Of a DNA stretch of 64,000 nucleotides, positions 50,891-60,351 are shown piece by piece. The translations under genes and the position numbers were made by a program. Numbering within the stretch: position 1 is the first letter of the stretch; every line of letters begins with the position of its first letter. The notes beneath the pieces are model-generated. The model was not told where the DNA came from, made no database searches, and saw only the letters and a list, made by a program, of their open reading frames with translations. The stretch spans positions 1 through 64,000 of the forward strand of contig NZ_FXYY01000014.1 in NCBI RefSeq assembly GCF_900169165.1. The letters run 5' to 3'. The stretch comes from Brevibacterium linens ATCC 9172. GTDB lineage: Bacteria > Actinomycetota > Actinomycetes > Actinomycetales > Brevibacteriaceae.

Positions 50891-53800
50891 CGATCACCAC
50901 GACGAGGTCTCCGCCTTCGAGCTGCTGGACATCAGCGATGGCCACGCGGGAGACGGTTCCGGCCGTCTGCGTGGTGATCGTCGCTTCCATCTTCATGGCT
51001 TCGATCGTGGCAATGGTGTCTCCGACAGCGACCGTGTCACCCTCGTGGACCTGCATGGTCACGACGCCGGCGAACGGGCTGCCGACATGACCGCGGTTGT
51101 TCGGGTCGGCCTTCTCCGCCGTCTTGACTTCGCTTTCGACGGACCGGTCGCGCACCTGCAGCGGACGCAGCTGTCCGTTGAGGGTGAACATGACCGAACG
51201 CATTCCGCGTTCGTCGGTTCCGCCGATGGCCTGGACGCCGATGAGCAGGTTCTTGCCCTTCGCCAGTTCGACGGCGTGTTCTTCGCCGCCGGTGAGGCCG
51301 TAGAGGTATTCGGAGGTCTCGACGACGGACAGGTCCCCGTAGTTCGAGCGCATCGTCCGGAATTCCTTCGTCGGTCCGGGGAACAGCAGCTCGTTGAGCT
51401 TGTCCTTCCGCTCCCGGCCCGGTGACTGCAGGGCTTGGGCATCCGCGGGTTCGAGGTGTTCGACGAGCGGCTTGGCGGAGCGGCCGGCGAGAGCCTTCGT
51501 GCGGAACGGCTCGGGCCATCCGCCCGGAGGGTCACCGAGGTCGCCGCTGAGGAAGCCGATCACCGAATCCGGGATATCGAACTTGTCCGGGTTCTCAGCG
51601 AATTCCTCCGGTGAGACGCCGGCACCGACGAGATGGAGCGCCAGATCGCCGACGACCTTCGACGACGGGGTGACCTTGACGAGGTGGCCGAGGATCGAAT
51701 CGGCGGCCGCGTACATGTGTTCGATGTCTTCGAACCGCTCCCCCAGCCCGAGGGCCACGGCCTGCTGCCGCAGGTTCGACAGCTGACCGCCGGGGATCTC
51801 GTGGCGGTAGACGCGACCGGTCGGTCCGGCGAGACCGGATTCGAAGGGTGCGTAGAGTTTGCGCACCGACTCCCAGTAGGGCTCGAGATCGCTGACGGCG
51901 TCGAGACTGATGCCTGTGTCGCGGTCGGTGTTCTCGAACGCGGCGACGAGGGCGGAGAGACTCGGCTGGCTGGTCGTTCCGGCCATGGCCGCCGAAGCGG
52001 CATCGACGGCATCGGCCCCGGCAGCGGCCGCAGCATAGAGGGTGGCCAGCTGGCCGCCGGCGGTGTCGTGGGTGTGGACGTGGACGGGCAGATCGAAGTT
52101 CTCCCGCAGAGCCGTCACCAGCTTGGTCGTGGCAGCAGGGCGCAGCAGACCGGCCATGTCCTTGATGGCGAGAACATGGGCTCCGGCCTCGACGATCTGC
52201 TCGGCCAGGCGCAGGTAGTAGTCGAGCGTGTAGAGCTCTTCGGTCGGGTCGAGGATGTCCGAGGTGTAGCACAGAGCCACCTCGGCCAGCGCCGAGTTCG
52301 TTCCGCGCACGGCTTCGATCGCCGGGCGCATCTGCTCGACGTCGTTGAGCGCATCGAAGACGCGGAAGATGTCGATGCCCGTGCGAGCGGCCTCGTCGAC
52401 GAAGGCGTCGGTGACCTCGGTCGGGTACGGGGTGTAGCCGACGGTGTTGCGGCCGCGCAGCAGCATCTGCAGATTGATGTTGGGCACCGCGGCGCGCAGA
52501 GCCTCGAGGCGTTCCCAGGGATCCTCACCGAGGAAGCGCAGAGCCACATCATAGGTGGCACCGCCCCAGGCCTCGATGCTCAGCAGCTCGGGCGTCATCC
52601 GGGACACGTGTGAGGCCACGGCCAGCAGATCGCGGGTGCGCACGCGGGTGGCGAGCAGTGACTGGTGAGCGTCACGGAACGTCGTATCGGTGACGCCCAG
52701 CGCGGTCTGCTCGCGCAGGGCACGCGCGAAGCCCTCCGGACCGAGCTCGGCGAGGCGGTCGCGGCTGCCGGGGGCGGGAGCCTGCGAGAGGTCGATGTTC
52801 GGGAGCTTGTCGCCCGGGCGGATGCGCAGCCCCGGTTCGCCATGGGGCCGATTGACGGTGACGTCGGCGAGGTAGTCGAGCAGCTTCGACCCGCGGTCGG
52901 CGCTCACGCGTGCGTCGAAGAGCTGCGGGCGCTCTTCGATGAAGGACGTGGAGAGGTCGCCGGCGACGAATGCGGGATCGTCGAGAACGGCCTGCAGGAA
53001 GCCGATGTTCGACGACACCCCGCGGATGCGGAACTCCGCCAGCGCCCGCTTGGCCCGGCCGACGGCCTGAGCGAAGTCCCGGCCGCGGCAGGAGAGCTTC
53101 ACGAGCATCGAGTCGAAATGGGGGCTGACGGCGGCACCGGCGTGGACGGTTCCACCGTCGAGGCGCACGCCGGCACCGCCGGCCGAGCGGTAGGCAGTGA
53201 TCGTTCCGGTGTCGGGACGGAACGAGTTGGCAGGATCCTCGGTGGTGATGCGGCACTGGAGGGCGGCACCCTTGATGCGCATCTCTTCCTGTCGCAGGCC
53301 GATCTCTTCGAGGCCGGCTCCGGCGGCGATGCGCATCTGAGATGCGACGATGTCGACATCGGTGATCTCTTCGGTCACGGTGTGTTCGACCTGAACGCGC
53401 GGGTTCATCTCGATGAACACATGCTTGCCTGCGCGCGGTCCGTCGGTCTCGAGGAGGAACTCCACGGTGCCGGCGTTCTGATAGCCCAGCGCCTTTGCGA
53501 ACTTCAGGGCATCGGCGTGCAGGGCGGCCGCGATCTCGGGGTCGAGGTTCGGCGCCGGAGCGATCTCGACGACCTTCTGGTGGCGGCGCTGCACGGAGCA
53601 GTCGCGTTCGAAGAGGTGGATGGCGTTCGAATCGTTGTCGGCCAGCACCTGGACCTCGATGTGTCGGGGGCGCTGCACGGCCTGCTCGATGAAGACCGTG
53701 GGGTCGCCGAAGGCGCCTTCGGCCTCGCGCATGGCGGCCTTCAGCGCATCCTCGAGCTCGGTCGCCTGAGCCACGCGACGCATTCCGCGGCCGCCGCCGC

Positions 53801-54284
53801 CTGCGACGGCCTTGACGAAGAGCGGGTATTCCATCGATTCGGCATCGGCCAGCAGCTGCGCGATATCGGCCGAGGGTCGTGTCGAGTCGAGCACCGGAAT
53901 GCCCGCATTGCGTGCGGCCGCCAGCGCCTGGACCTTGTTTCCCGCCAGTTCGAGCACATCGGCCTTGGGCCCGATGAAGGTGATGCCCGCGTCAGCGCAG
54001 GCACGTGCCAGATCGGGGTTCTCGGAGAGGAATCCGTACCCGGGGTAGATGGCGTCGGCGCCGCTCTCCTTCGCCACCCTCAGCATCTCTTCGACACTGA
54101 GGTACGCGCGGACGGGGTGGCCCTCCTCGCCGATCATGTAGGCTTCGTCGGCCTTCATCCGGTGTTCGGAGTTGCGATCCTCATACGGGAAGACTGCGAC
54201 GGTGGAGGCTCCGAGCTCATAGGCGGCACGGAAAGCGCGGACGGCGATCTCTCCGCGGTTGGCCACGAGGACTTTGGAGAACAT
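50883..54284 (-). CDS. pyc: Pyruvate carboxylase
   Basis: 1133-residue biotin enzyme that carboxylates pyruvate to oxaloacetate to refill the citric acid cycle. The N-terminal biotin carboxylase (about 1-460) has VAGGGGRGMRRV (ATP loop), FIEMNPRVQVEHTVTEEITDVD and the catalytic-Arg region. The carboxyltransferase barrel (about 540-800) shows DTTFRDAHQSLLATRVR, FRVFDALND and VHVHTHDTAGGQ. The C-terminal biotinyl domain has IEAMKMEA with the biotin Lys near 1096. Full family length, no break. def and the dehydrogenase follow on the same strand. Confidence 0.96.
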   Translation of the reverse strand: MFSKVLVANRGEIAVRAFRAAYELGASTVAVFPYEDRNSEHRMKADEAYMIGEEGHPVRAYLSVEEMLRVAKESGADAIYPGYGFLSENPDLARACADAGITFIGPKADVLELAGNKVQALAAARNAGIPVLDSTRPSADIAQLLADAESMEYPLFVKAVAGGGGRGMRRVAQATELEDALKAAMREAEGAFGDPTVFIEQAVQRPRHIEVQVLADNDSNAIHLFERDCSVQRRHQKVVEIAPAPNLDPEIAAALHADALKFAKALGYQNAGTVEFLLETDGPRAGKHVFIEMNPRVQVEHTVTEEITDVDIVASQMRIAAGAGLEEIGLRQEEMRIKGAALQCRITTEDPANSFRPDTGTITAYRSAGGAGVRLDGGTVHAGAAVSPHFDSMLVKLSCRGRDFAQAVGRAKRALAEFRIRGVSSNIGFLQAVLDDPAFVAGDLSTSFIEERPQLFDARVSADRGSKLLDYLADVTVNRPHGEPGLRIRPGDKLPNIDLSQAPAPGSRDRLAELGPEGFARALREQTALGVTDTTFRDAHQSLLATRVRTRDLLAVASHVSRMTPELLSIEAWGGATYDVALRFLGEDPWERLEALRAAVPNINLQMLLRGRNTVGYTPYPTEVTDAFVDEAARTGIDIFRVFDALNDVEQMRPAIEAVRGTNSALAEVALCYTSDILDPTEELYTLDYYLRLAEQIVEAGAHVLAIKDMAGLLRPAATTKLVTALRENFDLPVHVHTHDTAGGQLATLYAAAAAGADAVDAASAAMAGTTSQPSLSALVAAFENTDRDTGISLDAVSDLEPYWESVRKLYAPFESGLAGPTGRVYRHEIPGGQLSNLRQQAVALGLGERFEDIEHMYAAADSILGHLVKVTPSSKVVGDLALHLVGAGVSPEEFAENPDKFDIPDSVIGFLSGDLGDPPGGWPEPFRTKALAGRSAKPLVEHLEPADAQALQSPGRERKDKLNELLFPGPTKEFRTMRSNYGDLSVVETSEYLYGLTGGEEHAVELAKGKNLLIGVQAIGGTDERGMRSVMFTLNGQLRPLQVRDRSVESEVKTAEKADPNNRGHVGSPFAGVVTMQVHEGDTVAVGDTIATIEAMKMEATITTQTAGTVSRVAIADVQQLEGGDLVVVIDA

Positions 54285-54459
54285 AGGTGTCTCTCACTTC
54301 TGTATCGGCCGCACTGGGCGACTGGTCGACAAGCTGTCGGAAACATACTCTACAAGTGACCTGGAACACCCCTGCGCCCGGGGGTCGACTTTGGACTGAG
54401 ACGTGAGTCTCGGCGTGGTCGGCACGGCTCGGCAGCCGCCGATACGTTAACGTAGGAGC

Positions 54460-55305
54460 GTGCTTGTCCTCAGTATCAGCAGCCTCAAAGGCGGAGTCGG
54501 TAAGACATCCGTGACGCTCGGTCTGGCCTCGGCGGCCTACAACAGAGGAATTCCCACTCTGGTCGTCGACATGGACCCGCAGGCGGACTCGTCGACCGGC
54601 CTCGATGTGCCGACCTCGACGCGTGTCGACATCGCCGATGTGCTCGCTGCTCCGAAGTCCCAGAAGATCCTGTCCGAGGCGATCATCCCCTCCGGGTGGG
54701 TCGGAGACCGGCTCGGCCACCTCGACGTGATCTCCGGTTCTCCGCGCGCTGCGGAATTCGATCGGCCTTCACTGTCCGAGCGCTATCTGCGCCGACTCGA
54801 AGACGCCCTGACGCGGATCGCCAAAGGCTACCGGCTCGTCCTCATCGACTGTCCGCCCAGCCTCAACGGCCTGACCCGCACGGCGTGGACGGCGAGCAAT
54901 CGCGTCGCGGTCGTGACCGAGCCCAGTCTGTTCTCCGTCGCGGCCGCCGATCGGGCCCTGCGCGCGACCGATGAGCTGCGGCAGCGCGGTGCCTCCGACC
55001 TGCAGCCTCTCGGACTCGTCGTCAACCGGGTGCGGGCCGGTTCGACCGAACACGACTATCGCATCCAGGAGATGCGTGAGATGTTCGGTCCGCTCGTGCT
55101 CAATCCCCCTCTGGCCGAACGCGCGGTCATGCAGCAGGCTCAGGGTTCGGCGCGACCGATCCACTCCTGGCCCGGCAAACCGGCTGAAGAGGTCGCCGGC
55201 TCGTTCGACGCTCTTTTGGAGCGTGCGCTGCGCTCGGAGAACATCCGGGGCCGACGCGGTGCGGCCCCGGCCAAGAACGGCGCTCAGCAGACCGAGAAGA
55301 AGTGA
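54460..55305 (+). CDS. ParA/MinD-like ATPase
   Basis: 281 residues with the deviant Walker A of ParA proteins, SSLKGGVGKTSVTLGLASAA (residues 7-26), LVVDMDPQADSSTGLD (Walker A'), VLIDCPPSLNGLTRTA (Walker B) and VVNRVRAG. It is an orphan without a parB gene and is likely to act in positioning or partition of a non-chromosomal cargo. It neighbours the FtsR-like regulator, as in other actinobacteria, which may hint at a role in division (inference). GTG start at 54460 with a TACGTT box 11 nt upstream; the leader would be very short. Confidence 0.87.
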   Translation: MLVLSISSLKGGVGKTSVTLGLASAAYNRGIPTLVVDMDPQADSSTGLDVPTSTRVDIADVLAAPKSQKILSEAIIPSGWVGDRLGHLDVISGSPRAAEFDRPSLSERYLRRLEDALTRIAKGYRLVLIDCPPSLNGLTRTAWTASNRVAVVTEPSLFSVAAADRALRATDELRQRGASDLQPLGLVVNRVRAGSTEHDYRIQEMREMFGPLVLNPPLAERAVMQQAQGSARPIHSWPGKPAEEVAGSFDALLERALRSENIRGRRGAAPAKNGAQQTEKK

Positions 55306-55339
55306 ACGCTTGAGCCGCTGCTCCCCCAGCAGATCGTCG

Positions 55340-55373
55340 ACTGCCGCCCCGAACCCAGGTTCGCGGCGGCAGT
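55340..55373 (+). terminator. Hairpin after the ParA-like gene
   Basis: Arms 55340-55355 and 55358-55373 pair over 16 bp with one mismatch (ACTGCCGCCCCGAACC on the left), 35 nt after the stop. Confidence 0.6.
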
Positions 55374-55440
55374 TCTGCAGTTGATGAGAACTCTCAGGTC
55401 GCGATCGGAGCGACCGCGTTCGGAACGACCCAGCCAAGAA

Positions 55441-55477
55441 CCGAGGCGGCCCGCTCGATCTGAGCGGGCCGCCTCGG
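55441..55477. terminator. Terminator for the convergent MerR gene
   Basis: CCGAGGCGGCCCGCTC (55441-55456) and its exact complement (55462-55477) form a 16-bp stem with a 5-nt loop, 27 nt after the MerR stop on the complement. Confidence 0.8.
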
Positions 55478-55503
55478 TGGTGGTGCAGAAACTCTGTCGG
55501 CTG

Positions 55504-56085
55504 TCAGCCGGACTTGCGTGCGCGTCGTGCTGCGAGTTCGTCCATGGCTTCGAGCGCCGCATCGTCTTCGGGAATGCGTTCGCTCGGGAATTCGGAGAGC
55601 GTTCCCTCGACTTCGTTCCAGACGCGCCCCACGGCGATCCCGAAGACGCCCTGACCACCCTGGAGGAGGTCGACGACCTCATCGGGTGACGTGCATTCGA
55701 AGACGCTCGCGCCGTCGGACATGAGAGTGATCTGGGAAAGATCCTCGACGCCGCGAGAGCGCAGGTGCTCAACCGCCGTGCGGATCGACTGCAGCCCGAC
55801 GCCGGTGTCGAGGAGTCGCTTGACGATCTTGAGGACGAGGATGTCACGGAAGCTGTAGAGCCGCTGGCTGCCGGATCCGGTCGCATTGCGGATCGACGGG
55901 GTCACCAGATCGGTGCGCGCCCAGTAATCGAGACGACGATAGCTGATGCCGACGACCTTGCAGACGGTGGGACCACGGTAGCCGGCCTCTTCATCGAGCA
56001 CGGGCAGATCATCATCGAACAGCAGGCCCTGGGCCGCTGACGGCATCGGCGTCATGTCGACGCTTTCATGACTTGAGCGGTTCAC
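55504..56085 (-). CDS. ftsR: MerR family regulator, FtsR/Rv1828 type
   Basis: 193 residues. YRGPTVCKVVGISYRRLDYWARTDLVTPSIR is the MerR winged helix (about 27-57, read in parts), then GSGSQRLYSFRDILVLKIVKRLLDTGVGLQSIRTAV and the unusual C-terminal sensor VDLLQGGQGVFGIAVG, all close to M. tuberculosis Rv1828. The C. glutamicum orthologue FtsR activates ftsZ, so division control is likely. The GTG start at 56085 is fixed by AAAGGAGGA 6 nt upstream; the frame continues upstream without homology. Palindrome GGTAACA...TGTTACC lies in its leader region. Confidence 0.87.
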   Translation of the reverse strand: MNRSSHESVDMTPMPSAAQGLLFDDDLPVLDEEAGYRGPTVCKVVGISYRRLDYWARTDLVTPSIRNATGSGSQRLYSFRDILVLKIVKRLLDTGVGLQSIRTAVEHLRSRGVEDLSQITLMSDGASVFECTSPDEVVDLLQGGQGVFGIAVGRVWNEVEGTLSEFPSERIPEDDAALEAMDELAARRARKSG

Positions 56086-56234
56086 ACCGACTCCTCCTTT
56101 AAGTCCCTGGGGGAAGCGAAGGTCGCTTGGAAGGACCGAGAACATAGTCATTCTAGCCCTCTTCCCAGCGAACCTACAGTGGGATTCAACAACTCCAAGT
56201 TATTCTGCCGTCCCGGCCAGGACAAACACCCCGA

Positions 56235-56263
56235 GGTAACAATTTCCGCGTGTCGCTGTTACC
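56235..56263. promoter_or_regulatory. Inverted repeat GGTAACA-N15-TGTTACC upstream of the MerR gene
   Basis: Seven-bp arms at 56235-56241 and 56257-56263, about 150 bp upstream of the ftsR start. The interval 56086-56334 has no gene and otherwise shows only AT-richer promoter-like sequence. The arms contain the GTAAC word seen in the MtrA-like repeats, here inverted. Confidence 0.35.
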
Positions 56264-56334
56264 GCAGTATTCGAACATGTCACATGGATGTCATTCAGGC
56301 GGCTGAGGGTGGGCCGAGGCGAGGAATCAGGGAA

Positions 56335-57171
56335 TCAGGCCGACGGCGACGGCTCGTCGCTGTCGGATTCGGGCGCGCCCCGGCCGGAGGATCCCTGCGT
56401 CTTCGCCTCTCCATTGCCTGTCGCGGCATCGCCGTCCTTGGACGCGCCCGTGGCCGCGTCCTTATCGGATTCCGACTTCTTCGGCTTCGCGCTCGTCAGC
56501 AGCTTGGTCTTGACCGTCGACGCATAGGTGTCGACGTATTCCTGACCCGACAGGCGCATGATCTCGTACATGATCTCATCGGTGACTGACCGCAGCATGA
56601 AACGGTCGACCGGCAGTCCCGCATACTTCGAGAAGTCCATCGGTGTGCCGAAGACGACGCCGACACGCCCGAGCTTGGGGACGAGGCGACCGGCCGGCTG
56701 CAGCTTGTCCGTGCCGATGATCGCCACCGGAACCACGGGAGCCCCCGACTCGAGGACGAGGCGTGCGATGCCGGTGCGTCCGCGGTAGAGCTTGCCGTCG
56801 GGCGAGCGGGTGCCTTCGGGGTAGATGCCCAGGGAATTGCCTTCGCGGAGGACCTTCAGCCCGGATTCGAGAGAGGCCTGCGATCCCGATCCGCCGCCGC
56901 GGTCCATGGGCAGCTGGTTGTTGAGCTTGAAGAACCAGCGCGTCACCGCGCCCTTGATTCCGCGACCGGTGAAGTAGTCCTTCTTCGCCAGGTAGACGAC
57001 GGGGCGCGGAGCGAGCAGAGGAACGAAGATCGAGTCCATGAAGTGGTTGTGGTTTCCCGCGATGATCGCCGGGCCCTCGGCAGGAAGATTGTCCAGGCCG
57101 CGCACCCACGGACGGAAGAGAATACGCAGGATGGGTCCGGCGAGAATTCGCTTGAGAAACCAGTAGAACAC
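56335..57171 (-). CDS. 1-acyl-sn-glycerol-3-phosphate acyltransferase (PlsC family)
   Basis: 278 residues. An N-terminal hydrophobic anchor (VFYWFLKRILAGPILRILF) precedes the acyltransferase motifs GNHNHFMDSIF (NHxxxxD near 40), the GAVTRWFFKL segment, GIYPEGTRSPDG (EGTR near 117) and VPVAIIGTDKL. This enzyme makes phosphatidic acid at the membrane. The last 60 residues are a Ser/Asp/Lys-rich disordered tail. GTG 57171 with GAAGGG is chosen; the frame upstream is unrelated. Confidence 0.88.
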   Translation of the reverse strand: MFYWFLKRILAGPILRILFRPWVRGLDNLPAEGPAIIAGNHNHFMDSIFVPLLAPRPVVYLAKKDYFTGRGIKGAVTRWFFKLNNQLPMDRGGGSGSQASLESGLKVLREGNSLGIYPEGTRSPDGKLYRGRTGIARLVLESGAPVVPVAIIGTDKLQPAGRLVPKLGRVGVVFGTPMDFSKYAGLPVDRFMLRSVTDEIMYEIMRLSGQEYVDTYASTVKTKLLTSAKPKKSESDKDAATGASKDGDAATGNGEAKTQGSSGRGAPESDSDEPSPSA

Positions 57172-57276
57172 GCGCACCCTTCCGACTACGACTCTTTGTC
57201 GTCCTCGGCAATCATATATCGACACGAACGGTGAACAGCGAAGTCCGCTGCGACACATCCGTGCCATGCTGGGACC

Positions 57277-58065
57277 ATGGAGATCGATTTCACACTCAGA
57301 GCGGATCCGACGGCCGCCTACCGCAGCCGCGGCAACGGCTCGTCCACCGCGGTCCTGTTCCTGCACGGACTCACCGGCTCGCCGGTCTCCTGGGTGCCCA
57401 TCGCCCGTGCGGTCGAGGGTCGGGGCATCGACGTCAGCGTTCCCCTGCTGCCCGGTCACGGCACCTCATGGCAGGACATGGACGCCACCGGGTGGTCCGG
57501 CTGGTTCGGCGCGGCGCGCACCGAGCTGGGTCGTCTGCAGGCCGACCATGACAGGGTCATCGTCGCCGGGCTGTCGATGGGCGGGTCCCTGGCATTGGCG
57601 CTCGGCGCCGCGGAGGGGCGCCCCGATGAGATCATCGTCGTCAATCCGGCCCTCTTCGTCGACTCCCCCTTCGCTCCCCTGCTGCCGGTCCTCCGGCATG
57701 TCGTGCGGACGATTCCGTCGATCGGCGGCGATATCGCCCACCCGGACCGCGACGAGTGCGCTTACGAGCGGACCCCTGTGGCTCCCCTGGCGACGTTCCA
57801 TCGTGCGCTGAAGACGCTGCGCGACGATCTGTGGAAGGTCGACCGCCCCGTGACCGCAATGATCTCCGGTGAGGACAATGTCGTCGGCCCGCGGACGTTG
57901 CGTGTGCTGCGTTCGGACCTTCCGCAGCCGCCGAGGATCGTCGCCCTGCGGCGGTCCCGGCATGTCGCCACCCTCGACTTCGATGCGCACACCATCGCCG
58001 AGACGGTCCTGGAGTCAGCTCGCACCGGAGCGGCCGTGCCGTTCCCGTCGGAGACCGGGGAATAG
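57277..58065 (+). CDS. Alpha/beta hydrolase (carboxylesterase Est30-like)
   Basis: 262-residue serine hydrolase. VLFLHGLTGSPVSW (oxyanion HG, near 28), VAGLSMGGSLALAL with the nucleophile Ser (GLSMGG, near 94), the acid in MISGEDNVVGP (near 200) and the His in RRSRHVATLDFD (near 228) give the full triad. The arrangement resembles Est30 carboxylesterases or monoacylglycerol lipases. It starts 105 bp from the divergent acyltransferase gene, hinting at lipid metabolism, but the substrate is not known. Confidence 0.86.
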   Translation: MEIDFTLRADPTAAYRSRGNGSSTAVLFLHGLTGSPVSWVPIARAVEGRGIDVSVPLLPGHGTSWQDMDATGWSGWFGAARTELGRLQADHDRVIVAGLSMGGSLALALGAAEGRPDEIIVVNPALFVDSPFAPLLPVLRHVVRTIPSIGGDIAHPDRDECAYERTPVAPLATFHRALKTLRDDLWKVDRPVTAMISGEDNVVGPRTLRVLRSDLPQPPRIVALRRSRHVATLDFDAHTIAETVLESARTGAAVPFPSETGE

Positions 58066-58093
58066 CCGAGCTCACGGAATTGCTGATGCAGAT

Positions 58094-58546
58094 ATGAACG
58101 ACGACGGCAGCGCTTCGACTCCCGACGACGAAGGTCGGGAGGATTGGCGAGGAGACGTTCCCGACCCGGAGAAGATCGGGCACGACCGATCGCGCATCAG
58201 CGACGAGGAGTGGGACGACCTCGTCCGGCAGATCGCCAAACCCTCCGCCGCCATGGGCGATATGCCCGCCGAGGATGTTCGCGACGCGCTCGAGGACACC
58301 GAGCACTGGGAACCCGAACCGGCGGAGCCCATCGGGTGGCGCACCGCGTCGCCCACTCTCGTGCTGTCCTGGGCCGCCGCCCTCGGAGCAGTCGTGCTCC
58401 TGCTCATCGGCGTCATCTTCTTCCGACCGTTGCCGGAATGGTACCTGCTCATCGGACTGGCCGTCGGCATCGGCGGAGCGGTCGGGCTGTTCTTCCACCT
58501 GCCGAGCCACCGGTCCGCCGACGACGGCGACGGATCCTCGGTGTGA
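58094..58546 (+). CDS. Small membrane protein, hypothetical
   Basis: 150 residues, not recognised as a named family. The N-terminal two-thirds is acidic and hydrophilic (DEEWDDLVRQIAKP, EDVRDALEDTEHWEPEPAEP). It is followed by two transmembrane helices (about 90-110 and 116-135) joined by RPLPEWY, and a short acidic tail. This matches a common actinobacterial pattern of small DUF-type proteins next to esterase genes. The ATG is 28 nt after the hydrolase stop; the spacing suggests cotranscription. Codon use agrees with the neighbours. Confidence 0.75.
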   Translation: MNDDGSASTPDDEGREDWRGDVPDPEKIGHDRSRISDEEWDDLVRQIAKPSAAMGDMPAEDVRDALEDTEHWEPEPAEPIGWRTASPTLVLSWAAALGAVVLLLIGVIFFRPLPEWYLLIGLAVGIGGAVGLFFHLPSHRSADDGDGSSV

Positions 58547-58593
58547 ATGGTGCTGATCGCTTCGCGTCAGCCGCACCTGAGAGACTGAGCGTC

Positions 58594-60351
58594 ATGACCG
58601 TCCCCTTCGACCGCGCCCCCGGCGCATTGCACAACTCCCAGCTGTCGTTCGACAGCCTCGGCACTCCTCTGTCCGAGGTCACCTTCGTCATCGTCGACCT
58701 CGAGACGACCGGCACCCGGGCGGGGCAGTCGGAGATCACCGAGATCGGTGCGGTCAAGACCCGCGGCGGTGAGGTCATCGGCGAGTTCCAGACGCTGGTC
58801 AAGCCGGAACACTCCGTGATCAGCCCCTTCGTCGCCCGGCTCACCGGCATCACCCATGCGATGGTCGATGACGCCCCGCCGATCAGCTCGGTGCTGCCGA
58901 GCTTCCTCGAATTCTCCATCGGTGCGGTGCTGGTGGCCCACAACGCTCCCTTCGACATCGGCTTCCTCCGCTCGGCCTGTGAACGTCTCGACTATCACTG
59001 GCCGGCTCCGACGGTCCTCGACTCCGTTACGCTGGCCCGCCGCGTCGTCGGTCGTGACGAAGTGCGCAATCACAAGCTCTCGACCCTGGCCGCTCATTTC
59101 GGCACCCAGGTCGAACCCGACCACCGTGCGCTCTCCGATGCTCGCGCGACCGGTGAGCTCCTCCACCATCTGTTCGAACGCTTCGGCGGCTACGGTGTGA
59201 CGACTCTCGAGGAGCTGTCCACCGTCAGGCAGTCGGGGTGGGCGAAGCGTCAGGCCAAATCCCATCTGGCCAAGGGCGTTCCCGCCGAACCCGGCGTGTA
59301 TATGTTCCTCGACGGCACTCGCCGTGTGCTCTACATCGGCAAGTCCGGGAATATGGCCCGACGGGTCCGCGGGTATTTCAACGCCTCGGAGAACCGCGGA
59401 CGCATGGCCGAGATGATCACCGCGGCACAGGAGGTCAGCTGCCTGGCCTGCGCGCACGCGCTGGAAGCCGAGGTCCGCGAGATCCGCCTCATCGGCGAGC
59501 TGGCGCCTCCGTACAACCGACGATCGAAGAATCCGGACCGCAATTCCTGGATCGTGCTCAGCGATGAGCTCTTCCCGCGATTGTCGGTGGTCCGGGCGAA
59601 TTCGGCCCTGGAACGCTCCCCCGCGCCGCCGCTGGGACCATTCCGATCGCGGAAGTCCGCACAAGCCGTCAAGGAGCTCCTCGACACCCTCTACCCGGTC
59701 AAGAGGTGCACGACGACGATCAGGAAGCGCAGCCTCGGCGAGCATCGTCCGTGCGTGAGCGCCCAGGTCGGTCAGTGCGGCGGCCCATGTGCGGGGATCA
59801 CGGACGTCGATGACTACCTGAGCTCCATCAGGGAGCTGTTCGAGCTCGTCGCCGGGGATCTGTCGTCTCTGCAGCGATTGGCCGCCGAACGGATGCGGCG
59901 ACTGGCCGGTGAGGCTCGTTACGAAACGGCGGCCGAGGTCCGTGACGCGCTGCGCACGGCGGTGTCGATCGCTGCTCGGGCCGAGCAGGTGTCGGCTCTG
60001 CGCAGGATTCCCGAACTGGTTGCGGCGGCGCCCGGATCCGAGGCCGGCTGGGATCTGGCGATCATCCGGCACGGCAAACTCGCCGGTGCCGGCCATGTGT
60101 CGGCCAGACCGGCCATGGCAGATTCGCTGGCGGTGCTGGCCGCGACCGCGGAATGGGTGCCTGCTCCGGGCGCGCTGCCGCAGGAGACGGACTCTCTGCC
60201 GGAGGAGACGCGACTGCTGGCCGGCTGGTTGGAGACTGCCGAACTCATCTCCGTGACCCCCACAGACGACCGTGGCTGGTCGCTGCCTCGACAGGGAGCG
60301 ACCAGCCACGCTCAGTCATCAGGAGCGGTTCGTCTCGGCAACCCGATGTGA
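58594..60351 (+). CDS. DEDDh exonuclease fused to a UvrC-like GIY-YIG nuclease
   Basis: 585 residues in two modules. FVIVDLETTGTRAGQSEITEIGAV (28-51), AHNAPFDIGFL and DHRALSDARATGELL give the DEDDh (DnaQ-like) 3'-5' exonuclease. AEPGVYMFLDGTRRVLYIGKSGNMARRVRGYF (near 230) is the GIY-YIG nuclease, followed by UvrC-like CVSAQVGQCGGPCAGI and a UvrB-contact-like helix. The UvrC RNase H and HhH domains are absent. M. tuberculosis Rv2191 has the same design. The last 27 codons run through a hairpin and overlap trpD by 33 nt, so an extended C-terminus is likely. Function in repair is inferred. Confidence 0.88.
   Translation: MTVPFDRAPGALHNSQLSFDSLGTPLSEVTFVIVDLETTGTRAGQSEITEIGAVKTRGGEVIGEFQTLVKPEHSVISPFVARLTGITHAMVDDAPPISSVLPSFLEFSIGAVLVAHNAPFDIGFLRSACERLDYHWPAPTVLDSVTLARRVVGRDEVRNHKLSTLAAHFGTQVEPDHRALSDARATGELLHHLFERFGGYGVTTLEELSTVRQSGWAKRQAKSHLAKGVPAEPGVYMFLDGTRRVLYIGKSGNMARRVRGYFNASENRGRMAEMITAAQEVSCLACAHALEAEVREIRLIGELAPPYNRRSKNPDRNSWIVLSDELFPRLSVVRANSALERSPAPPLGPFRSRKSAQAVKELLDTLYPVKRCTTTIRKRSLGEHRPCVSAQVGQCGGPCAGITDVDDYLSSIRELFELVAGDLSSLQRLAAERMRRLAGEARYETAAEVRDALRTAVSIAARAEQVSALRRIPELVAAAPGSEAGWDLAIIRHGKLAGAGHVSARPAMADSLAVLAATAEWVPAPGALPQETDSLPEETRLLAGWLETAELISVTPTDDRGWSLPRQGATSHAQSSGAVRLGNPM
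60271..60310. terminator. Terminator-like hairpin inside the 3' end of the nuclease gene
   Basis: CGTGGCTGGTCGCT (60271-60284) and its exact complement (60297-60310) form a 14-bp stem with a 12-nt loop, upstream of the nuclease stop and just past the trpD stop on the complement. Confidence 0.6.

Noticed and set aside
56266-56280. TCGAACATGT as a LexA (SOS) box near the MerR gene
   Set aside because: Only one half-site is present; the GTTCGA arm is missing.
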